NCBI RefSeq assembly: GCF_000829465.1
Contig: NZ_JXAL01000012.1
Location: 1-64,000 of the forward strand
Source of the DNA: Cohnella kolymensis
Lineage (GTDB): Bacteria > Bacillota > Bacilli > Paenibacillales > Paenibacillaceae
Length of the DNA stretch: 64,000 nucleotides
Direction: 5' to 3'
How positions within the stretch are numbered: the first letter of the stretch is position 1; every line of letters begins with the position of its first letter. The translations under genes and the position numbers were made by a program. Shown here piece after piece: positions 58,208-64,000 of this stretch. The notes beneath the pieces were generated by a model. That model made no database searches. It was not told the origin of the DNA and saw only the letters and a list, made by a program, of their open reading frames with translations.

Positions 58208-60232
58208 ATGGGTAATAACGGTAATAGATTATTTCAATACGCGTGGCAATTTAAGAGGCCGATTCTGCTTGCGCTCGTGCTGCTGGCACTGGCCGTCGGT
58301 GTGGAATTGGTCGGCCCTTTCCTTGGCAAGCGGATGATCGATACGAATATCTTGGGCATCTCCAAGCCTTGGTATGAGACCCAGCAAGAAGAGACCTATG
58401 CGGTGCCTTATGACGGCAGTCTGTACAAAAGATCCGATCATTGGTCGTCAGGTGAGGAGAAGGGGCGCGAGGTCCGCGTTCTCCAGTCAGGCCGCAGCTA
58501 TTATTTCGTCAATGCGGCGGGTGTGCCTGATTCCGGCAAACAAACCTTTAGCAACGGTCAGTTGACGGTTACTTTGGAGGACGGCACCGCGAGAAAATTT
58601 CCGGCCGAACAGCTGAGTAATGGTGAGGTTTATGCCTTTTACAAACCCGAGTTCCGCAGTCTCATCACGCTTGCAATCAGCTATGTCGGGCTGCTGCTGA
58701 TCGGGGCCGTGCTGGCTTATGGGCAGAGATATCTGCTTCAGGTATCCGCGAACCGGATTATCCGGAAAATGCGCAATGACGTGTTCCGGCACATACAGAG
58801 GCTGCCGGTGCAATATTTTGACAATCTGCCTGCCGGCAAAGTGGTGTCCAGGGTTACGAACGATACGGAATCCATCCGTGAGCTGTACGTAACCGTTCTG
58901 GCGAATTTTTTCTCGGGAATCATTTATATAACGGCGATTGCCGGAGCGTTGTTCGTGCTGGATGCAAGGTTGGCTTGGTTCGCGGTGCCGCTTCTTCCGA
59001 TTCTGTATGTCTGGATTATCGTTTACCGCAAATTCGCGGCTAACTACAACCATGTCATTCGTAACCGACTGAGCGATATTAACGCCATCATTAACGAATC
59101 GATCCAGGGAATGCCGATTATCCAAGCTTTCCGCAAGGAAAAAGAAACGATGGCCGAGTTCGGCGAGTTAAATGATGAATATTTCAAATATCAGAACAAG
59201 CTGCTCAGCCTGAATTCAATCACCTCGCACAATCTGCTGAACGTGTTCCGGAACGTGATTTTTCTAACGGTGATATGGATGTTCGCGGGGGGCTGGCTCG
59301 GCTCGGCGATCACAGTCGGCGTTCTGTACGCATTCATCGATTACATCAACCGAATGATGAATCCTATGGTGGGTATGGTCAACCAGCTTGCGAATCTTGA
59401 AACAGCGCGTGTATCGGCTGAGCGCGTGTTTGGTCTTCTGGATGAGCCGGGGATTGAAGTATCGGACAGCAGAATGCCGCGCTATAAAGGCGATGTCGTA
59501 TTCGAATCCGTATCATTCGGCTACAAACCGGGCGAGGATGTCTTGAAGAATATAAGTTTCCATGCCAAGCAAGGACAGACGGTAGCCTTAGTGGGTCACA
59601 CCGGTTCGGGCAAAAGCTCGATTCTGAACTTATTGTTCCGTTTCTACGATGTGGAGCGCGGTGTCATTTCAGTGGATGGCATTGATGTGCGCGATATTCC
59701 GAAACAGCAGCTGCGGCAGCATATGGGCATTGTGCTGCAAGACCCGTTCCTGTTCACGGGTACGATCGCTTCTAACGTCAGCCTGGATGATCCGTCCATT
59801 TCCCGGGAAAAGGTGGAGAAGGCGCTGCGCGATGTCGGGGCTTATGACATGTTCTTGCAGCTTCCAGATGGTCTGGACGAACCGGTTATTGAGAAGGGCA
59901 GCACCTTGTCTGCAGGACAGCGGCAGCTGATCTCGTTCGCTCGGGCTCTGGCATTCGATCCGGCCATTCTGATTCTAGATGAAGCAACGGCCAGCATCGA
60001 CACCGAGACGGAAGCGATTATCCAGCAGGCGCTGGATGTGCTGAAGCGGGGGCGCACGACTTTCGTGATCGCTCACCGGCTTTCGACAATCCGTGCGGCG
60101 GATCAGATTCTCGTGCTCGACCGCGGGCAGATCGTAGAGCGAGGCAATCACGATGAGCTGATGGAACAGCGCGGCAAATACTATGCGATGTATCAGCTGC
60201 AACAGGGCACAGCGATAGGAATCGGCGCATAG
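58208..60232 (+). CDS. bmrD: ABC exporter subunit, BmrD (YheH)-like
   Basis: A 674-residue half-transporter with an extra extracytoplasmic insertion of about 100 residues between TM1 and TM2 (after IDTNILGISKPWYETQQEE), typical of YheH/BmrD. The ATP-binding domain has Walker A GHTGSGKSSILN, signature LSAGQRQLISFARA and Walker B AILILDEATASID with the catalytic Glu. In B. subtilis BmrCD exports several drugs. The gene is 40 bases after bmrC. Confidence 0.94.
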   Translation: MGNNGNRLFQYAWQFKRPILLALVLLALAVGVELVGPFLGKRMIDTNILGISKPWYETQQEETYAVPYDGSLYKRSDHWSSGEEKGREVRVLQSGRSYYFVNAAGVPDSGKQTFSNGQLTVTLEDGTARKFPAEQLSNGEVYAFYKPEFRSLITLAISYVGLLLIGAVLAYGQRYLLQVSANRIIRKMRNDVFRHIQRLPVQYFDNLPAGKVVSRVTNDTESIRELYVTVLANFFSGIIYITAIAGALFVLDARLAWFAVPLLPILYVWIIVYRKFAANYNHVIRNRLSDINAIINESIQGMPIIQAFRKEKETMAEFGELNDEYFKYQNKLLSLNSITSHNLLNVFRNVIFLTVIWMFAGGWLGSAITVGVLYAFIDYINRMMNPMVGMVNQLANLETARVSAERVFGLLDEPGIEVSDSRMPRYKGDVVFESVSFGYKPGEDVLKNISFHAKQGQTVALVGHTGSGKSSILNLLFRFYDVERGVISVDGIDVRDIPKQQLRQHMGIVLQDPFLFTGTIASNVSLDDPSISREKVEKALRDVGAYDMFLQLPDGLDEPVIEKGSTLSAGQRQLISFARALAFDPAILILDEATASIDTETEAIIQQALDVLKRGRTTFVIAHRLSTIRAADQILVLDRGQIVERGNHDELMEQRGKYYAMYQLQQGTAIGIGA

Positions 60233-60237
60233 TACGG

Positions 60238-60281
60238 ATAAAGGGAGAACTGCGGTGTATCGCGGTTCTCCCTTTATTTTT
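60238..60281. terminator. bidirectional terminator after bmrD
   Basis: ATAAAGGGAGAAC (60238-60250) pairs with GTTCTCCCTTTAT (60265-60277), inner GCG/CGC, followed by TTTTTG. It serves bmrD on the plus strand and lies at the end of the convergent DUF1992 gene. Confidence 0.88.
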
Positions 60282-60669
60282 GAGGGTCCTTGCCCGGTTC
60301 GGCGAGCTTCTCCTGTATTCTCGATTCATATTCGATAAAAGAGTCCGAAGAGTTCCAGCCGCGCTGATCCATCAACATGCGGTAACGGAGCTGTTTGGCG
60401 TTCATTTCGGCGTTCAACTTCGCTTTCTCGTCGTCATCCCGGCAGCTGCGCAGCAGCTCCTGCAGGCTCACCATATCTTTACGGAGCTGCATCTCCTCTG
60501 GGAGTGCAGCGGCATTTTTCAGCATGCGATAACCCATTCGGAGATCTTCCGGCACACCTTCGAGATCGTCGGGAGGCAGCGGCTTCCCCGCGCCCGGCAA
60601 GTTGTCGAATGCCCCTTCGCGCTGGGCTTCACGGATTCTTTCCTCAGCAATGATGCGCGCCCAATTCAT
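60274..60669 (-). CDS. DnaJ-homologue subfamily C member 28-type protein (DUF1992)
   Basis: A 131-residue protein starting MNWARIIAEERIREAQREGAF, then LPGAGKPLPPDDLEG and GYRMLKNAAALPEE, the DUF1992 signature. Highly helical, charged and probably cytosolic. Found in DnaJC28-like proteins but without a J domain; function unknown. Confidence 0.88.
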   Translation of the reverse strand: MNWARIIAEERIREAQREGAFDNLPGAGKPLPPDDLEGVPEDLRMGYRMLKNAAALPEEMQLRKDMVSLQELLRSCRDDDEKAKLNAEMNAKQLRYRMLMDQRGWNSSDSFIEYESRIQEKLAEPGKDPQK

Positions 60670-60817
60670 CTGGATAACCCCTCTCTTGTTCCGTATGTTT
60701 TCTCTATAGTTTATTTTTATCCCTGCATAATTGAAATGTTATCTTATCCGTCTATAACGAACTCTTTATAATAAGGATGACCGGCATACAGGTTTAGAAC
60801 TTTTTACCATCGCCTCC

Positions 60818-60826
60818 TGATATAAT
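60818..60826 (+). promoter_or_regulatory. promoter of the two-component operon, extended -10
   Basis: TGATATAAT (TG at 60818-60819, TATAAT at 60821-60826), 36 bases before the kinase ATG; no good -35. Confidence 0.5.
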
Positions 60827-60861
60827 CGAGATAACTTGCACGAGAGGACGGGAGCCGATCG

Positions 60862-62731
60862 ATGAGCCTCAGCAAACGAATGCTCGCCGCTTTTTTCGCC
60901 TTTATCCTTGCGCCTCTGATCGTTCTGGGCAGCGTCTCTTATTTGTTGTTCCAAAATGTCACCCAGGAAAAATATGCGGATCAAACGGAACTAACCCTCA
61001 AAGCCATCGGCCGGAATATCCACAACATGATCAAGGAAGCCAACTATTTCTCCGATTTCTGGGTGACTACGGAGGACAGCGTCGAAACGGTCGAGCAGTC
61101 GATGGATTCGGTCGGCCAACCGGTCGATAACACCGTTACCGGCACCCCCTTATACGACGAGCTGCTGGAGAAAGAGAAGCTGCGCCAGAAAGTGCTGCTC
61201 ACCTATCCCGGCATTCAGTCCGTTACTTTATACCGCAATGACGGCAGGCGGGTCGGCGTACAATTCACGAAAGACAATCCGCCCTCGCTTGAGGACTTGC
61301 AACGAAACAGCATTTTTCCCGAGGTACTCAGAAAAAACGGCGCGCCGGTATGGATAGGCCCTAATGAAGATACCAGACTGGCCGGCAGCAACAACCTGTT
61401 TACGCAAATCCGTGTGCTGCTCGACATCGATACGCTTACGAGCAAAGGCATTCTCGTGACCCGTTTTCAGATGAACGAATTGGACCGCATTTTCAGCTTT
61501 TACCGCAGCCAAGGCAATTTTGGACCGACGTTACCTCATTGTGACAAGCGACGGTAATGTTATTTTCGATAATAAAGGCCTTTCGGAGGGAGGAAATCTC
61601 TCACAGTATGTGGATATAAAGAAAGGTCTGAATCTAAAGCTGGCTAAATTTCAAAGCGAGACGTTATCCTTTGATGGGACCAAAAGCCTTGTCTCTGTTC
61701 AAGACTTGGAATTGGAACGACTGGGTGTCGGAGATTGGAAGCTGGTTACCGTAACCTCTTGGCAGTATTTGGCCGGGGATATGGCCGCCGTGCTCCGCTG
61801 GATGGTCGTCATTACCGCCGTTTCGCTGGCTCTTGCCCTCGTGTTTAACTTGATGTTCGTTCGCCGTACGGTCACTTTTATCGTCAGAGTTGTGAAAGCG
61901 ATGCGCCGTGTGGAAATGGGAGATCTAACGACTAGGGTACCTGTTCTAGGCAACGATGAAACAACAAGCCTGGCGCGCGGATTCAACAGCCTCGTCACCC
62001 GCGTCTCCGAGCTTCTCGACGATGTAAAGCAGGAGCAGCGTCGAAAGCGGAGGGCGGAGATGATGCTGCTGCAGGCCCAGATCAAACCGCATTTCCTGTT
62101 TAACGCCTTGGAATCGATCAACATACTCGCCGTCCAGAACGAAGGCCGGAAAGTGAGCAAGATGGTGCAGCGGCTGGCCAATATTTTGCGAATCAGCATC
62201 CAGCAGAAAGAAGAAATCCGCATCGAACAGGAACTGGAGCATTTAAAAAGCTACCTCGACATTCAAAAGTACCGGTTCGAGGATTTGTTCGAGTATGAGA
62301 TCGATGTTCCTGAACCGTTATTAACCGAACCCATTCTGAAATTAACGCTGCAGCCGCTGGTCGAGAACAGCATGCAGCATGGTTTTGAAGGGATCGATTA
62401 TTTGGGCCGTATCCGCGTCTGGGCACGGCAGGAAGCGCACAACATCGCTTTCTTCGTGGAGGATAACGGGATCGGCATGGCGGATTCCACGTTGGCGAAG
62501 CTGACCGGAAGAGCAATGATCTCTCTGGAGCAGATGCATGAGGAAACTCCCGAAACCGGCGAAAGGCGGGGACTCGGTGTAGCCAACGTGTCCGACAGAC
62601 TGCGCATTCATTACGGATCGGGCTACGGACTTACGGTGTGCAGCGCCCCGGGGCACGGCACCGTGATCAAATGCTTAATACCGAAAGCGGCGGGGAGTGA
62701 GACGAATGAAGCTGAAGGCGCTGCTAGTTGA
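60862..62731 (+). CDS. YesM-type sensor histidine kinase, one frame break
   Basis: The N-terminal frame has TM1 (about 8-30) and part of an extracytoplasmic dCACHE-like domain. At about 61516 the reading frame changes (one extra or two missing bases) to DRRYLIVTSDGNVIFDN, followed by TM2, HAMP, the His box QAQIKPHFLFNALESI and an HATPase with GLGVANVSDRL. The merged protein is about 620 residues, a typical YesM-family kinase. It lies just before the response regulator. Confidence 0.88.
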
Positions 62732-64000
62732 CGACGAAGTCAACATACTAAAAAACCTGCAGAATGTCGTGCCTTGGGAAAGCCTCGGGCTGGAACTGAT
62801 CGGAACTGCGCGGAACGGGGAGCAAGCATTGCGGCTCACTCGCGAGTATCACCCTCATTTGATCTTGTGCGATATCCGGATGCCGGTAATGGATGGCATT
62901 GAGTTTCTGCATGCTTTGCGGCAGTTCGATGGAGATGCGGAAGTGATCATGATGACCGGTTACCAGGATTTCAGCTACGTGCGCTCAGTCATCCGGTATG
63001 AAGTGAAAGACTACATTTTGAAACCGATAGATTACGACGAGCTGTCCGCCACAATCGGCCGCCTCGCTGAAGGGATCAGGGAAAGAAGCCTGGAGCAGCA
63101 ATCGATGCAGCAGGAGTGGAGTGAGGTTTTTCATCTCGCTTACGAAAAGGTGTTGTACGACCGGCTTGTGGATGTTGGAGGCGGCTCGACCAAGCCGTTT
63201 CTAAAGCTTCATGAGATGGACGGGGAAAACCTCATTTATGCGATGATGCTCGTTGACGTCGCCGACTACTCCAAGAGAGAGCGGGCATGGGAAGAGAATG
63301 AACGGAAGGTATGGAATTTTGCCATTCACAATATTTTGCAGGAAAAACTGGTGTCTTTCGGCCTTCCCCATTCCGTGCTGCAGATCCGAAGCGGCGAGTG
63401 GTGCGTGCTTATTGAGACAATGGAGCCGGACCTATTTGACCTGGAGCAATGCATGCATTGGGGAGAAAGCTTGCGTCATGCGGTTGAGAGTTATTTGAAG
63501 CTTAGCATTCGCGTCGCCGTGGAGCCGGCCCCTGTCTCCACGCAGCGTCTGGCCGGGACGTATAAAAGCTTGCAGCGGTCGCTAAATTTGTCGTCGGTGT
63601 CGAACGAGGGAGTCATCGTCCCTGAAAAGATTAAGGAGGGAGCTGACACTTCCGAGCTATTGTGGGACCGGATCGAAGAGATGGTGACCGGACTCAAAAG
63701 ATGCGATCGGCGCCGCACCGAAAACGCGATTAAGGCATTGAACGACAGCTTTCGGCAGCTCCCGGAAACGTCCTTCGAACGAGTGGCTCCGATTCTGCAT
63801 TATCTCTGCATCCATCTGCTGCGTGAAATGAGGGCGATGGAAGTCATGAACCGGGAAGAGGAGGCGGCCGTATGGCGCCGGATCGACCGGAACCCGGGCA
63901 TCCGGGAAACGCTCACCGTCATTAACCGGCTTGTGGACCAGTCGATGGACAGCGTCATGAAGAAAAAAAACAAGCGATGTCCTGATGCTGTCCACTAAGG
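62706..64000 (+). CDS. YesN-type response regulator, partial
   Basis: REC domain at residues 1-125 (LLVDDEVNILKNLQ; acceptor Asp in LILCDIRMPVMDG; Lys in YILKPIDY). A long middle region follows. The AraC-type helix-turn-helix expected in YesN proteins would lie beyond the window. As given, the frame stops at 63996-63998, but the run of eight A at about 63963-63970 probably contains one extra base: with one fewer the frame stays open (KKKTSDVLMLSTK). ATG at 62706 follows GGGAGTGA and overlaps the end of the kinase gene. Confidence 0.88.

Overview
This window is the replication-origin region of a Gram-positive, spore-forming Firmicute, most likely a member of the Paenibacillaceae. Three things point there: the gene order dnaA-dnaN-yaaA-recF-remB-gyrB, gyrA, rrn on one side of the origin and rpmH-rnpA-spoIIIJ-jag-mnmE-mnmG-rsmG-noc-soj-parB on the other; sporulation-linked genes (spoIIIJ, yyaC, a YheC/YheD-type ATP-grasp protein); and, at the right end, a YesM/YesN-type two-component pair of the kind abundant in Paenibacillus. 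Core genes have moderate GC and AGGAGG-type ribosome binding sites, with frequent TTG and GTG starts.

Layout. 1-10.3 kb (minus strand): 5' end of a 16S rRNA gene with two tandem promoters, gyrA, an ATP-grasp gene on the opposite strand that splits gyrA from gyrB, then gyrB, remB, recF, yaaA, dnaN and dnaA. The dnaA-dnaN gap carries a basal-unwinding-like element, and the dnaA-rpmH gap carries a DnaA-box cluster, so the origin looks bipartite. 10.7-23.7 kb (plus strand): rpmH-rnpA, spoIIIJ-jag, mnmE, mnmG, rsmG, an inverted pair of parS sites, noc, soj-parB, a class V aminotransferase, DUF4446, yyaC (minus), DUF3343, an MscS channel and DUF951. 23.8-36.1 kb: tRNA-Ser, rpsF-ssb-rpsR, an LCP-family ligase, a CBS-pair protein, a membrane-anchored amidohydrolase, the MazG-like/yybS/gdpP/rplI/dnaB run, and purA behind PurR boxes. 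36.3-49.3 kb: an RND exporter, a secreted M23 peptidase with a G5 domain, and the walRK-yycHI-yycJ-htrA cell-wall stress locus. 49.4-53.7 kb is an AT-richer accessory block of small membrane proteins, acetyltransferases, an MNIO-like TIM barrel, a DinB-like protein and two gene remnants; it lies where rlmH is often found. 53.8-60.7 kb: an unusual pair made of a CorA-like protein with a YGMN motif and a TrkA-C membrane protein, then a heterodimeric ABC exporter (bmrC/bmrD type) behind a 27-codon leader peptide and an attenuator, then a DUF1992 gene. 60.8-64 kb: a sensor kinase and its response regulator, running off the window.

Two points matter most to a reader. First, mnmG (twice), parB, ssb, dnaB and several others are each broken by a one-base indel, although the residues of the intact family protein continue in the neighbouring frame. 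Because several of these genes are essential, the simplest reading is uncorrected sequencing indels rather than pseudogenes, and they are annotated as single genes. Second, the most interesting regulatory structure is the leader of the ABC exporter at 56,054-56,384. It has a strong promoter, a short peptide gene and four complementary segments that can form either a terminator or an antiterminator, much like the ribosome-mediated attenuation known for bmrBCD in Bacillus subtilis.
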